Below are positions 35,259 to 49,105 of a stretch of DNA of 64,000 nt, in pieces. This DNA comes from Vigna angularis (Eukaryota > Streptophyta > Magnoliopsida > Fabales > Fabaceae), in assembly GCF_016808095.1 (NCBI RefSeq), contig NC_068974.1, forward strand, positions 40,462,590 to 40,526,589, given 5' to 3'. The position numbers and the translations under genes are program-made. The notes beneath the pieces were generated by a model. The model worked only from the letters and a program-made list of their open reading frames with translations. It was not told the origin of the DNA and ran no database searches. Numbering within the stretch: position 1 is the stretch's first letter; each line of letters starts with the position of its first letter.

Positions 35259-38200
35259 TTTCTCTCCGATATAAGCTTCAAGGATATACTAAGCCTTAGC
35301 ACAACCTGCTAAACTTTGAAAAAGAACAATTAGACCAAATAAATATAGGAATCTGCAAGATGCCCATTTGAAAATTGACAAAAGATTGAATTTGAAGATA
35401 CAAAAATCAACTTGAACAAATTTGAAAGGAAATCCCAAATGCAAAATGATTAACTGACAAGAAAAAGCCAGATTAATAAAAGTATTTTACACTGAAATAA
35501 TAGATGTTCTAAGAGATGTCTAAATGAAAAACAAAATTTATCTAAGTAGGTCAAAGAAACAAACCCGTTAAATAAAATTATGAAAATGGAAAAATACGAA
35601 AAATACATGTAAAATTCCATCAAAGAAGAAAAATAAAAGCTAAAAATTAAACAGTACTTAGCAGCCGTATTTGAAACAAAGCGCTTAAACTATAATAAGT
35701 AATCATGTTAGAAACCAAGTTTCGTATTATTTATTCAGGCTAGCACATAAGGCATTCCTTAAGGGCACTTAGCAGTAACCAGCTTACAATTATGTAAAGT
35801 GAATATTGTAATAGTTGTTTTGACCACGAAGGTATGCTTCATTAGCTAATGTATTTTGAAAAATGAATACAAATATGGTCAGATATTTTTCTGTTAACTG
35901 TTTGTCTTCATTTCCTAGTCCATTATCTGATACAGCATGTACATTTTAACACTTCTTACTGTCTCACGTTACCTTATGTTTGGATAAAGTAATTAGAATA
36001 TCTTATATTTCAATTTTATTATTTTGATAAAGTAATTGAATTTCTCTTTTAAGATAAAACTTCAAATCAACCAGCGCTGTACATCAAACAGTCAATATCG
36101 AAAACAATAAAGACAACTTATAAAATATAAATTACTGAATTGAAGGTTTCTGCCAGGCTTCATTAACATAGTACGCAAACAAATCAGAGCAAGAGTCCTT
36201 GTCTATGAAAAACGATTGGACACAAAAATATGGAACTGAAAGCTGAAAGAATACATTGCAAAGACAAATTAATACAAAATTGAGCTCACTGGTAGAAACA
36301 TAATTGGACTCTTTCAGCTCAAAACCCTCTTTTCTTTCAAAGGCATAAACCTATTAACTTCAAAGAAAAAAATACCCACCAAAAGGAATACTCTCAAGAA
36401 CGAATTTGCATGATGTAAACAAGCCACCCAACTTTCTCAAAAAAAAAAAAACAAAGTAAAATGTTCATAGTTACATCACAGCTATGGTCCTCAAACTCGT
36501 GAGTTAACTTGTTAACTCGTACAAGTTTACGTTTTCACTCATAGCTTTCGAGTTAACTCGTAGGCAAACTCGCTTTTAGTGTAAACTCGGTGATCTCGCT
36601 TAAACTGGCGAGTTTGGTACCGAGTTGGCGAGTTCGAAGTATATCCCCAAAACAGCAGCCACCATAATCGTTTGGTGTGAGAAACTGAAGAAAACTCACC
36701 AAATTTAGGATTTCACTTTTGCATCCGCTTGTGTGTTCGTTCTTAGCTTAATCACCGTGAGGTCGCGTCTCCTTGCTGCGTTTTTGTTCACTTGCCGCTC
36801 GACGCGCCGTCGTTAGGTCGTCGCTCGCCACCCCGCCGTTCGCTTGCCGCTCGATCGCGTCTCGCTTGTTGTGCTGCAGCGTTTAGGAAGGAAGGAAAGT
36901 GTCACTGTGTAGAGGAAGAGAGTTTTATTGTTTTGCATCTTTTAAGAAAGGAAGGTAATATGATTTTATATTATTTATAAATTATTCTTTCAATTGAATT
37001 ATTGTTTCAACTTTCATGGAATCAAATATAAAAGTGGAAATATTTATTGGTTTGTGAGAAAGTTATTAAAGACACATTTCAGTATTTCTTTTTAATTTTC
37101 GAAAAGTTATATCCTCTTTTCATGATTCTAATTTTACCTTTTATTTTTATGCCATAGTTTGGGAAAGTTATATTCTAATGGGAAGGTACATTTTAATTCT
37201 ATTGTTACTTTTTTTATTTTTAATTGCTTAAAATCTAAAACCTTTATGAGAATATTAAAAGTCCATCATATTTCCACCTAAGAGGGAATTATACTTAAGC
37301 TTAACTAATATCTCCAAAAAAACATATTTTAAAAATACCTTCATGAGAAACTAAAAAAAACACTCAAAATAAATAAGATAAAGTGCATTAAGAATTGTTT
37401 ATTTTAAGGTGAAAAGGAAATACTATACAAATTTCTTAATAGGTAGAGTTAATATGTGTTAGATACATAAACATATTTAATTTAATTGAGTTAAAAATTT
37501 ATATATGTTTATTTTTAAAATTTGAAAATTAAAATATATTAAAGTTTTGAATAAGAATGAATTATAATTTTGTGTCCCCGTTAAAAACTAAAATTATATT
37601 TAACTCTAAAATGAAAAGTTGCACGTGGTAATCATCATATACATATATTTTTTGCTTAGATTTTTGAAGGTTGCATTGAATTTTCTTAAAATTTTAAATT
37701 TATCGTTGTAACTATTACCATAACTGTTTTCTTTGTCTTTTTTACTTTAGTAATTTTTTCTTATGATAATTATGTTTTCACTAGTTTATAATAAAGGACT
37801 TGATACCTTCAGACATGTTAATGGGTATAAAGAAGTACTAAAAGGATAAAGTAAACATGCGGCCTAATAAAATCAAATCAGTAGGAAACATTCTCTAACA
37901 GACTTTCTCCATCAGAATTTTTCTGATAAATAATTTGAAAAGGGAAAACCATTATATGAAATCAAATACCACATAAAAGGATTCAGAGAATGCTCAGGCA
38001 GCCCTAAACGCAATTTCATCTCAAAGCAAAGGAACCATGAAATTCATCTTTACAACACGTGATCGTACAATTAATTTGGTAGCAAATATTGATAATGAAA
38101 ATTACGTCGATTTATGAACTTTCCATGCCATGATCTCGAAAAATCAGATATCGCAAAGACCGTAATGGCGATGAGCTTGAAAATGTCCCTGATTCCCTTT

Positions 38201-38437
38201 TCATTTCAAAGTTATTCTCCACAGCATCCAATTCACAACGTGCAGTTGAATCTACAAAGCATCTTTCAGTAATTGGTGAAGTAATTAATACATGCCTACC
38301 CCAAAAATTCAAACCATTGACCATTAGATCAATGACTCTCTAATTGTGCAAATACTTTAGAGAAGACAAACAAAAAGTTAAATTTAACAGTCGTAACTTC
38401 ATACCTGTCAAAATTGGAAGCGATCATTATACATGGA
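35259..38437. other. AAPT1 upstream region and 3' flank of the LPA1-like gene
   Basis: The first part is the AAPT1 5' leader and promoter, possibly with an intron in the leader. Around 36.5-36.9 kb there is an ACTCG-rich repeat block followed by a short CpG-rich stretch (about 36760-36860). The rest is AT-rich. No supported gene; a 62-codon frame at 36792-36980 has no recognisable content. Confidence 0.5.
36481..36640. repeat. ACTCG/CGAGT-rich repeat block, copy 1
   Basis: The pentamer ACTCG or its complement occurs roughly ten times in about 160 bases, including the palindrome-like GAGTTAACTCG. A diverged copy in the opposite orientation lies at about 42890-43070. Probably the remains of transposon ends; the family is not identified. 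Confidence 0.6.
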
Positions 38438-41400
38438 TTATGCTGCAGCTACTTGTGTTGTACCATTTTCATTGATACCTTGCTCGATGCACTGAAAGAA
38501 ATTTTAAGTCATTTCAGAAGTACAGGAATATAGGATCGATCTTATGATGCTAACAAAAGGCTTTAAGAAACATGTAAAAAATTATAAAACCTGTAATTGG
38601 GTAACTCCAATTTGTGATAGATATTACTAAGAAAAAATGCTATGCATTTTCAGTGGGGAATAGTAACTAAAGTCACTAGCTTTTTAGTCCGTACATGCTA
38701 CCATCATCATACAAGAATGTATACAGGTTTTTTTACACCAAAATATGTTCACGAGACAAATGTAAAGGGATTAAGGAATAAAGTTGATTCAGGAGGATAT
38801 GATCCTCTTTCTCCGGATTCCTTTTCTCTTTTCTAATAAACTTCTTCGTCAATCATAAACCGATATTGAGTATTATTGACTAGAGTATAAATATACTCCA
38901 AGATTAACCAAAATCCGAATGTCGCATCTGATAATTTTTTTTACCTGAAGAAGGTAACCATGCAACCAATCCAATGTTTGAGGAAATGTTGTTGCCGATA
39001 CGTTGACCACAGTCAACCCCTGTAACATCAAATGGCAAGATTTTAAGAAAATAATCACAGATGATACAGATGTAAATTAAAGTTATGTAACTTAAAGAAA
39101 ATGGCAGGATTAATGAATAAAATTTTGTATCTTCAGTTTCCCGTTCATTAGTTAAGACTTCATAAATGGAAACATTGGGAAAAGAACTACAGAGCAAGTA
39201 AATATAGAACAATTTGAATTGGAAAAATGGTAAGTGTCATGGTTATCATCAAATAAAACAACTGTCAATATACTGGAAAGAAGGATTTTCCACTTACATT
39301 TCCAGTAATGAATAATATCACAGTATACTTTTGAACATACCTGTGATGTGAACGAGCATAGATAATCCTGCATGGTTTTCAAGTTGGCCATAAGTTTCTC
39401 ATTATCCTGTAAATGAACAACAAAATTCAGATTATTCTCAATCTACAAGAATCTACATGATATAGAAAGAAATCTTGGATCATAAACTGTTACTCAATGC
39501 CCTCAAATTTTATGCTTCTGTTGATAGCTCAGAATCCTTTTGTAAATAACCTAACACTTGTTCATTTACTTATTTCCAGTCATTCTCCTCTTGATAAACA
39601 CACTGAAAGCTAGGATTCTTCAATTAATTGTTATAGATGCCTTTCTTAACAAAGTTTTCTACATGAATGAGAGGTTCTTTAACTCCTCTATATGATATGA
39701 TCATTAGAAGTGGTTTGTCCACAATCACCGTACAGGCCTTTGTTGACTTGTTTTACAAGATCATTTCTTTGGCTTCATTACGCTTATATAATTTCTTACA
39801 CACCTATCATTATAACAAAGTAGATTCCCTTGAAACTCAAAACACAGGAAATATATAGTATCCAAAAGTAAAATACCAAGAACAGGGAATGGGGTTTTAG
39901 GTGTAGAAGTTGCTATACCAGATCTGGACATTTGTCATAAAATGTTCTGCTGGAGATCCATTCCTCAAGTAATGCCTGAAAAAAAGGTAACACAAATATC
40001 TTCGAGTGATATGACGTTTTAAAGTATACGATGGAATTTTATAAAGAGTTGTGCACTTGACCTATGTAGTTTGCAAAAAATTCAACATACCCTTCTACTA
40101 TTGGCACAAAACTAATCGCAACAATCACAACAACATTTTGGATCGCATTTATCGTTGTCTTTTTTGTGCCAATATTACAGTTGCAGTAAATCCATGCATC
40201 AACACCTAAAATAATATTATTATTATCATCATCATCATCATGATTTTTATTATTATTATTATTTTCATTTATTATGTTTAAGTCCCCATGCACTATATGA
40301 ACATCCTAGAGAACACAATGGACCTGTAACCTTGGTTGGATAACCAAAATAAATCCCCAAAGTCCATGCAACAAGTGAAAATAAAAAAGCACTTGGTGTA
40401 TAATTGCTACTTGCATAAAAGTAATGGAAAAATGGACAAAACCTTGTGATCAAATTCAGCCATCTTCAACACAATAGGCACAATTATTGGTTTGGGGCCT
40501 GATTTCTTCTTACTAATGGTAGTTTTGTCAGTCTCCAGTTCCCTAAGAGAAGCAACTGCGTGAAAAAGAAAATGTTCATCATCCATATTATGCCTTATCT
40601 CCTAGTAAGAAACTAATAATCAGTACTATAATATGGCAAATAAAAGAGACTAACCTTTTTGCCCAGGGATACTTACAGAAAGACCCATGGATGTTATAGA
40701 ATTTGATACTGCTTCAATCTGATCAGCAGATACTCCTTCATTAGTCTCATCACTGCTACCCACATGTATATCTTTTAATTGTATGGTAGCATTATCATCC
40801 AAAGTCACAACGACTGGATTTATCTCTTTGTTTTCTGAATGTACACCAGAAGGTGACTTATTGTCATCGTCCACTAAATAAATGCTAGGATCCAAATGCA
40901 TTCCCTGTCATAATGAAAATATAAATAAACAAATTGAACACACACCCAGACAAATATTTTAACCAAAAAAAAAAAAACGAATATCAAATTATTAAAAAAT
41001 TAATTAATTGGACATTTATGTGAAACCAAAGTTACAACTGAAATTATCATTTAACTTTACAATATTTGATTTCCTCTTGGTATCTTCAAATGGTGATTTT
41101 TGTTTTTGTTGATAAAAGACAAAATAGTATTACTTGAGGTAACATTTGCCCCCCATTCACATACTATATTCTGACATTATCTTTAATTGATATGAAACTC
41201 GCATCCAACGCTATTATCGAGTGACCATTTTAATGATCTAGAATAGGTTTGACACCATCTTGTAAAGTGGGTTAGGCCTAACTTAATCTTGTAAACTTGG
41301 TTTGTAAGGTAAGGATTATTGGAATTGATCGTCAATAGATACGTGATTATCTACTCATGGTTAGTATTTTAGGAAGTACACTAATCAAATATGGATTGAC

Positions 41401-44400
41401 CAATCTAAAAAAGTTGCAAGGATGTTAAACAGGGATGTACATGGAACCTGCCACTAAACACATGTCTATACATACCTCAATTATAATTGGTTTCCCATCT
41501 TTCATTGCCTTCTTCAGATCACCGGCCAAACCTAGAAACCAAATGCCAACTTAAAGCATGAAAGCAATCAAGTATAAAATATTTGTATCATTACTTGAAA
41601 ACCATATTCAATTTATAACGACAGATATATCTAGCTAAAAACAACTAAGAAGACCTTTGCGAACAACCCTGCATTCTCTGCAAAACTCAGTTATTAACTC
41701 CTCTGGCGAACCAAATTCTCTAGCCCATACAGGATTTGATGCCAATGGTGCACTGCAAAAAAACATATTCAGATTTTGTATACGAGTATTAATTACTTCA
41801 GTCAGAGAACTGTCAAGCAAAGAAATGAAAATATTGTCAAGTAAGATTTCTCAATTTCTGTTGTGTTTGACTTGGTTAGTTGGCCCTTTATATCAAGAGA
41901 CATGGGTCATGTTGAGCAATAATAAACATTATGTTGTGCATATCCAAGAACTTGATTTCAAAAGCAAATAATTTTAGGCCAAAAGTAGCCTTAGTATAAT
42001 CCCTTATAAAAATACTTGAATAAGTAAGAGTTCAGACAAACAGAACTTTCAATCAAAGCAAAAATATTAGTCAAGTTAGGTAAAAATAAAGAAGTTGCAG
42101 ACATACTCTGTTGATGTGCGCAACAATTCATACACCATATCTGTCTATCAAAGTCAACAAGAAAAATGTCAAAATTAATTGCATATAATCTTAAATAAGC
42201 ACAGTAAAATATAGGGTCCCATTAGGTGCCAGTTAACAAGGAAAAAAGAGTCCAATCTGGTTAGCTAGATAAACTGAATTGGAGATACTTTCTTTAACTA
42301 GCACCAAACTGAAAGCCCTCATTTTTATATTAAACAAAGATGCAGTTATATTGGAGACATTCAAAGCCTACCTGTAATACATTTGGTAAGTTTAGCCTCT
42401 GTGCAAGCTGAGTGGCCATAGTAGACTTCCCAACACAAGCAGTTCCACAGACAAGGATTACTAATGGAACTCTTTGGTGGTGAAATCTGGATAAATGGGG
42501 AAAGCAGGAAATTGGAAAAGACAACTCAATATTACTATAAAACATAACCCCCTAAAGTAGTTTCTTTTTCTATCTCAAGAAAACATGAATATGAATTTTT
42601 TTCCAATTCCTCATTACAAAAGGCAAGAAATAAGTGCATGCACATAGACAAAATTTATGTATATATACATTTGTATAAATAGATGCTAATTTGATAATAT
42701 TCAGCTATGATGCATGGATACTATATCTGATACGTCGATACATTTATTTTGAAAATAATAAGATACGATAGGTGATATATTAATATTGAAAAATGTACAA
42801 AATTTTTTAAAAACAATTAAAAAATGAGTTAATTTCTTCAAATAATGAGTCCGATAAAATATTGTCATTGTTGGGTAAAAGTCTGGCAAAAACTATACTG
42901 TTTTTTCAAACTCGTTGACTCACTTCTAGACTCTAAGAGTTTACATGATTTCACCATGTGTTTAGCCAAATTTACTCAGAAAGAGTTTGATAGCGAGTTG
43001 ACTCATTTTTCCTATCTTAAAACATAAACTCATAAGGGCTAAGAGTTAACTTGAGAGTTTGACAACCTTCCTTGTATACACACTATACATATTACATATA
43101 CAAAGATGAAGTGTCTATGCAAAAATATATACACCCACATGGAATTGACAACAAGACTGAATTCTGTTAGATATTGTTAGTCACATGTGTATTTTCTACA
43201 CAAGGAGGAATTACTCCTATACCGAATTTCCACTATATTCAATAAATTCCAATCTAGCCATAATCTTTTACCAATGGAAAATTTGGTCCTTTTTAGAAAA
43301 TAAGGACAAGACATTGACAACCACGTGTTTTGGAAGAACAACAATTGTTTCCAACAGAAAGAATGCATACTTACCTAGTCATCATCTTGTAGCGATTGAT
43401 GTACTCATCTCCATATCCCCGCCGCTCCATAAGCTGCACACATAGAACCTTTTTAGTACGTATCTATATATTAAATGATTCTCAGTTTTTAAAATGTGAG
43501 GAATTTCAGCCATGGTTACTTCATCCCAACAAAAATATTCAACTTCCTCCTATTAAGAGACAGTACTAAGAAATTTCAGCTCCACTTGATTTCAAAATTC
43601 AAAACCATTTAACAAACAATTCCGATGATATTTGTATCTGGACAGACATGTCCAATGAATCAGTCGACAACATTTTTTTTATACAACTTTCCTGTATAAA
43701 TAAATATCTAAAGTGAAAAGATCCAGGGAAATAGAAACCAGGTGTCATGAAAAATATGTACACCACTTTACTCTTCAAATAGTAATTGTCCTGTCCACAA
43801 AATTCTAATATTGACATGAGTTCAATTGAAACATGAAAACTGAAAGATGAAAGTTTATCAATACCTTAAATAGGTTAACCTCCAAATCAGATTGAGAGCT
43901 GCAGCAAAGAAACAGTGAATTGTTTTTCAAAAAAACTAATTCCATCAAAATTCAGGCGGAGAGAAAAAAAAAGGAACAAAAATATAAAAAAACAACAGCT
44001 GAAAAATGGGAAAGTAAGGGATACGAAACAGCATACACATCTAGAAGGCTGTTGTCTATGAGCAGCTTCTTCAGCTCGAGGGCAATTTTGATAGCTACAT
44101 GGTTTGGAATCTGAAATAAATAAGCTAGTAATAAACTATTTGGCAAACTCAACTCCAATTCATAGAAATCAAAACAGAACATATCCAAACAATCCCTAAA
44201 GTAACTTAAACAAAAAGAAACATAAATAAATGAATGAATGAAAGAGAAACAGTGGTGATCGGATACCTTGGTAACCGTAAGCATCCTGCTGAGCAAAAAT
44301 CTGGAGAGAACGTAGTAGTGATCCGCATTATCACCCAACCACACCTTGACCTAAATGTGAGCAAAATAAAGATTGAAATAAAGAAAGGAAGAGAAAGGAA

Positions 44401-44571
44401 AAGAGAGAAAGATGGTGAAATTGAGAGCGAGACCTTGACGAAATCGTATTTGGAGGAAGCGTTGCGGGTAGAGAATCTGGCGGAGGGAAAGGCAGGCCGT
44501 TGCTTATCGTCGACGTCTTCGCCACTCGCAGGTGAACCCACAACCACTTCCTTTTCTTTCTCCTTCTTCAT
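38438..44571 (-). CDS. LPA1-like P-loop NTPase (2-phosphoglycerate kinase-related)
   Basis: Fifteen coding exons on the minus strand: 44571-44434, 44350-44267, 44110-44037, 43898-43865, 43433-43375, 42486-42372, 42144-42107, 41752-41655, 41531-41476, 40904-40655, 40555-40443, 39975-39919, 39406-39341, 39019-38945, 38491-38438, joining in frame to 436 aa. An N-terminal region resembling an ATP-cone precedes a P-loop kinase fold with Walker A GTACVGKST, then TDMVYELLRTST and GKPIIIEGMHLDPSIYLVDD. An acidic, Ser-rich insert is encoded in the 250-bp exon at 40655-40904. Rice LPA1 and its Arabidopsis homologues affect seed phytic acid and have similarity to archaeal 2-phosphoglycerate kinase; the plant reaction is not settled. 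This protein is much shorter than LPA1 proteins I recall (over 700 aa). The last exon is short but has clean splice sites and a stop. Confidence 0.85.
41255..41325 (-). repeat. Degenerate copy of an interspersed repeat (reverse)
   Basis: The complement reads like TTACAAACCAAGTTTACAAG ... TTAGGCCTAACCCACTTT, resembling the core of the repeat at 51444-51732. It lies in an intron of the LPA1-like gene. Confidence 0.45.
42890..43070. repeat. ACTCG-rich repeat block, copy 2 (inverted)
   Basis: Read on the minus strand it contains CAAACTCTCAAGTTAACTC followed by ATGAGTTTATGTTTT, which parallels the block at 36481-36640. It lies in the intron between exons 5 and 6 of the LPA1-like gene. Confidence 0.5.
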
Positions 44572-46026
44572 CGATACACACTACAAAGATCGATATCAAG
44601 GTTTCGCTTCCAAAGCAATCAACTTTTTCTCCTGTCTTACACTTTCACAATCGAATCAAAATATTAAATTAAATTAACTATGTTTTTCTTTAATAATAAA
44701 CATATTTATCTTAAAGGGACAAAAAATACTTATTTTTTTAAAAATTTAAGAAAAAAAAAACAGTAGTGTGATATCACAACAAAATCAAAATGTTTCATGA
44801 TATTGCTCTAAGAATACTTTAAAACATTTCTAAATCAATATCTTAATTTTGTGGAGTTCTCTTTATCTTCAGCTGTTAACACCCTAGTCCCTGTCGTGCC
44901 ACGTGTATTCATCAAAAGTGTTTTAATTTTAGTGTAGTTGAGATTAAATTGTTTTTGGACTAATGAACACATCTCATGTTAGCCTAACTAATTTAATACC
45001 TCCATTTGAATTAAAAGATTAATTAAATACAAATTATTGATAATGATATTTATGTATATATATTCAAATAATTTTTAAAAAAATATTTGTATAATACTAG
45101 ATTTAATATCTATTTTTATCTCTAGATTTTTTAGTTATGTTCAAATTCTTGACTAGTCTCATGTTTTATAAAACTAGTTCAACTTAGTCGCTTTTATTAC
45201 TAGTATTAAAAAAGTTGTTCAGAATTGTGTCCAAGTTCAGATCAATTAACGTGACAATTTTTTAAATGAAACTAATTTGCGTTTTTTAAATCGTAAGCAA
45301 AAATATCAACTTAAACCATTTTTATAAAATACGAGATCACAACAACTAAAAAATAAGAAGAATACTTTGAACTCAACTAATAAAAACTAGGAAAACAAAA
45401 TTGGTATTAAGCCATCCTGCCAAAAGCCAATTGATCGAATTGATGGTTTCATTTGTTATCGTGGGCTGGGTTCACTGTGCTTGCAAGAAACTAATGGGTA
45501 TGAACAATTTCTATCCAGTACATAATTTTTAACACTAAAAGTCGAAAAATTCTGTATTAATTTCTCTACTAAGATTTATGAGTTATTTTTTAAGAAAAAA
45601 AGAACAACAGCATTTGTCTGTGCATTATGATGTAATGAATTGTACTTGGACCAGCTGGGCTGTGCAGAAAATCGTATGAAGAAATAAAGACCTCCAAACT
45701 AAACTACATTCATTAACAGCTTTAACTGTTCCACGACATTGACATATTAACAATCCTAAGAAAAATGTTTAACGGGATTTAGTGCCAAGGCCCACAGATA
45801 ACGGTACCATGGTCAAAGAGAAAGAAAAAACGTTATTAATTATTATTACTACATTACACCCTTTCTTCCTTGGAATGGTGGAAAACAACAAAGAAAGGAA
45901 CAAATTTGCCCTGTCAACATCTAAGTTAACCGTTATAAAAGTGAATACACATAATTTGGTACAATTTTCACTAGTGTTAGTGAAAATAATATGATTCTAA
46001 TATAATGACCTAGATTCAAGATTCAG
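44572..46026. other. Intergenic: promoter of the LPA1-like gene and 3' flank of the F-box gene
   Basis: AT-rich, no gene seen. A 70-codon frame at 45782-45994 lacks recognisable features. Confidence 0.55.
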
Positions 46027-47890
46027 TTATCGTGCCCTTTTGAAAAATTTACCACCTTTTTTTGCCATGGTTATCCCTGTAACACTGGATTGAAGAAGTG
46101 ATTTGGTATCAGGGCTCCATCTCAACTCCTTGAGACTGGTAAACAGGGTTGCCAGCGCAGTAGAGATCTCACACTCCTTTATATTCTTACATGACACTAC
46201 TCTAAGGCTCTGAAGCTCCTTCCATGAATGAATTACATGCTCCAAACCTTCTGTCGTTAGTAATGAGCATCCTTCCAAGTAAAACAACTTTACCCGCCTG
46301 AAAACAAAACAACTATCAGTTCATACGTAAATCCCAAGCAATAACAACAGCAAAGCAATATGTAGGAAAACAGAACTGTGATTTCAAATAAGTTATAGGT
46401 TCAGTTTCTATTAGTTTCAAAATGAGTTTTCATATATGTTAGTAAAAATCCAGAATTGAAGGAGTGGAAAGAACATTCCACGATGACACAGCAGAACAGA
46501 ACCACTCCAATAACATTGAATCCAAAAGTCATTTGCATGTCACAAAACCAAGATGCCCTGTTTGAAACACATGAGAGTTCAAATCCAATATGCATTGTAT
46601 GCGAAAACAGGAGAAGGAAGAATTACAAATTACATGTACATCTCCAACTCATTTTCATCTCTGGTAAGTTATATGTAGAAGAGAAGATGTCCATTACCTG
46701 CACATCATTGCAAAAGAGAAGATGCTATTATCCAATCCCCAACAGTCCTGAAGAACAATCTCCCTGACAGCCCTGCACACAGAAAACAGAGCCGAAACGC
46801 CCTTCTTATCCCGAAGCTGACATTTCTGCAAATGCAACCTTTCAAGAGCAGAGCAAGAACCCAAATACTCCTCCATTCCAGGATTGGGATCAATCCTCTT
46901 ACAAGACTGAAACCTCAAAGTCTTTAAATTCTCACAAAACGGGATGGCAGCAAGCCATCCATCATCCATCTTATGATCAGAAAACGTCAACTCCTCCAAC
47001 ATTAAACAACACTTCCCAATGGCCTTAATCCCATCAAAACTTCCTTCGCACCCACCAAGCTCCAACCTCACCAGCCTCTTGCACCCTTGCGCCAGAATTG
47101 TCAACCCGATATCAGAAACCACCGAACTGTAGAGCCCATCAACATGCCCAACGAGCTTCAGAATCTGAAGATTCGCACAGGCCGCAATCCCGCGCAGAAC
47201 GTTGTCGCTGCAGCACTGCAGTTCGAGTTCCTGCAGAGTGGGACACTCCTCCGCGACGCTCAGCAGCCCCATCTGGCTAGCGCCGATGACGTGGAGGCGG
47301 CGCAAGTTTGGACAGCCGGCGGCGAGGGTGGCGAGTCCGTTGTCGATGACTTCGACGGGTAGCATGTTTTCCTCACAGAAGCACCAATTGGGGGCGAGGT
47401 CAGAATGAAGGTGCACGGAGAGGACGCGGTGGCTGAGGAGAATGGCGGAATTGCGAGGTGAAATGAAGGCGGCGGAGAGCAAGTCGACGTGGTTGAGATT
47501 GGGGAAGCGGTGGATGAGCCTGCCGGAGAGGAGGAAGTTCCAGTCGGAGATTATGAGGGAGCGGAGAAGACGGCCTTGGAGATTGAGCCAGCGCTTGCAG
47601 ACAAGAGAATTGGAGTTTCGCTGAGCGGGTGAGTCGGAGACGAGTGCGAGGATTTTGAGGAGAATCTGGTCGGAGAGCAGAAGGGTTCTGTCGGCGATGG
47701 CGACGGCGGGGAAAGGAGAGAGAGTGGCGTTGGCTTTGGCTGCGCGGCGAGGAGAGAGAGAGCGAAGCTTCATTGCCATGACCATTTGGTTTATGGGTTT
47801 GGATTTGGTCCATAAGTCTGACCAACGCTTCTTCAATGGCGGAGTGGGAGTTGTAGGGTTTGGGTTCTGATTCTCCGACCGAAACGACAT
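46027..47890 (-). CDS. F-box/LRR (RNI-like) protein
   Basis: Two exons on the minus strand, 47890-46698 and 46297-46027, give 487 aa. A Pro/Ser-rich and basic N-terminus is followed by an F-box at about residues 65-112 (LLLSDQILLKILALV ... SLVCKRWLNLQGRL). LRRs of the cysteine-containing RNI type follow (ILAQGCKRLVRLELGGC, CSALERLHLQKC and similar) and run through exon 2 to a basic tail. The layout matches Arabidopsis At5g07670/At5g51380-type F-box proteins. It should be the substrate receptor of an SCF ubiquitin ligase, with the F-box binding a SKP1/ASK adaptor and the LRRs binding the target. The target is unknown. Exon 1 is notably GC-richer than its surroundings, which produces several long shadow frames. 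Confidence 0.9.
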
Positions 47891-49105
47891 CGTTCTGGGT
47901 TGATCACAACGGTAACGGAGATGTTGTGGTTGCGTGAATATGAAAGAAGGAATGAAAATGTGTAAAGTGAAGAGAAGAGTGCTACTTTTTGTCTTCTTCT
48001 AACGGCATTTAAAATTGGGATTCAATTGAATGGGTCACAGAATAAGGCCTTCTTCAGTTTACAATTAACTGTTACTTCTTCAACATTAACCACATCTTAC
48101 ACTCTTTGTTACATTTCAGCTTCTTGTTTTTATTAACCGTGCTATTTTTAATAATAATAAAACAAATTATTTATTTTTTATTGATTTAATGTCAAAGATT
48201 AAGAAAATGTACATCTAACTTCAAGATCAAAATTTTATGATAAGCTTAAATAAAAACGTCGAGTAATACCTAACACTTTAAACTAACCAATAACATTTTT
48301 TGCAGAAATTAATCAGTGATGAAGATATAGATATTTCGTATAAAAAATAAAATTATGGAAGAAACATATGCATGAAAGCTGCAAAATATTTAGGTTATTA
48401 AAATTGCTAGTAAAATCTATAGAATTTATTGTTTTAAACATCATATTATGAATCTGATTGACTCCCTCGCTCAACAATATGAATTTTACTATACGTTTTC
48501 TAATAAAAAACATTTATATGCAATTTTATATATGATTTATATATACTTAATATAAAAGCATTTTAACTGTTTTCATATCGGTTCAATAAGTGATGCATTG
48601 ATTCAATGATTTAACCACATCATTAAGTGGTCCTAGCTTCAAATCACTGACTAAATCCTTATCTAAAGTTTTCATTTTGGAAGCTAATAATATCGCTTAA
48701 ATAGTTCTTCAAAATTATAAAATAAATTATTTTTTACAAAAAACTTGTCTCGAACTGTATTATTGTGTTTACTTGCTTTCATGAATTCTAAACAGTCTAT
48801 TGTTGTTTAAGTACACAAGAGTTTCACATTTGAAATGCAAATTTACAAGTGTTATTTATCCACCAATCAAAGCGAGGCACTTACCTGGAATAATACACTT
48901 TTGAGCAAGAATTCAGACCTAATCTTATCTATTTATTTACATCACATAAAGAAAATATTTAACTGAAAATGTATAGATCTTGGTTAAACTTGCCCCTCAA
49001 ACATCATAAATAAATTTAAAGCAGATAATTATCAGATATTGAACATGATTAAACACAAAAAAACACAGTTTCATGGGTTTCCAGCTGCCATGAATAAACA
49101 AAAGG
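47891..49105. other. Intergenic: F-box promoter and SMC6 3' flank
   Basis: AT-rich, no gene seen. Confidence 0.55.

Noticed and set aside
47087..47870. Several plus- and minus-strand frames over the F-box exon
   Set aside because: Shadows caused by the GC-rich exon; the minus-strand 398-codon frame is the real one.
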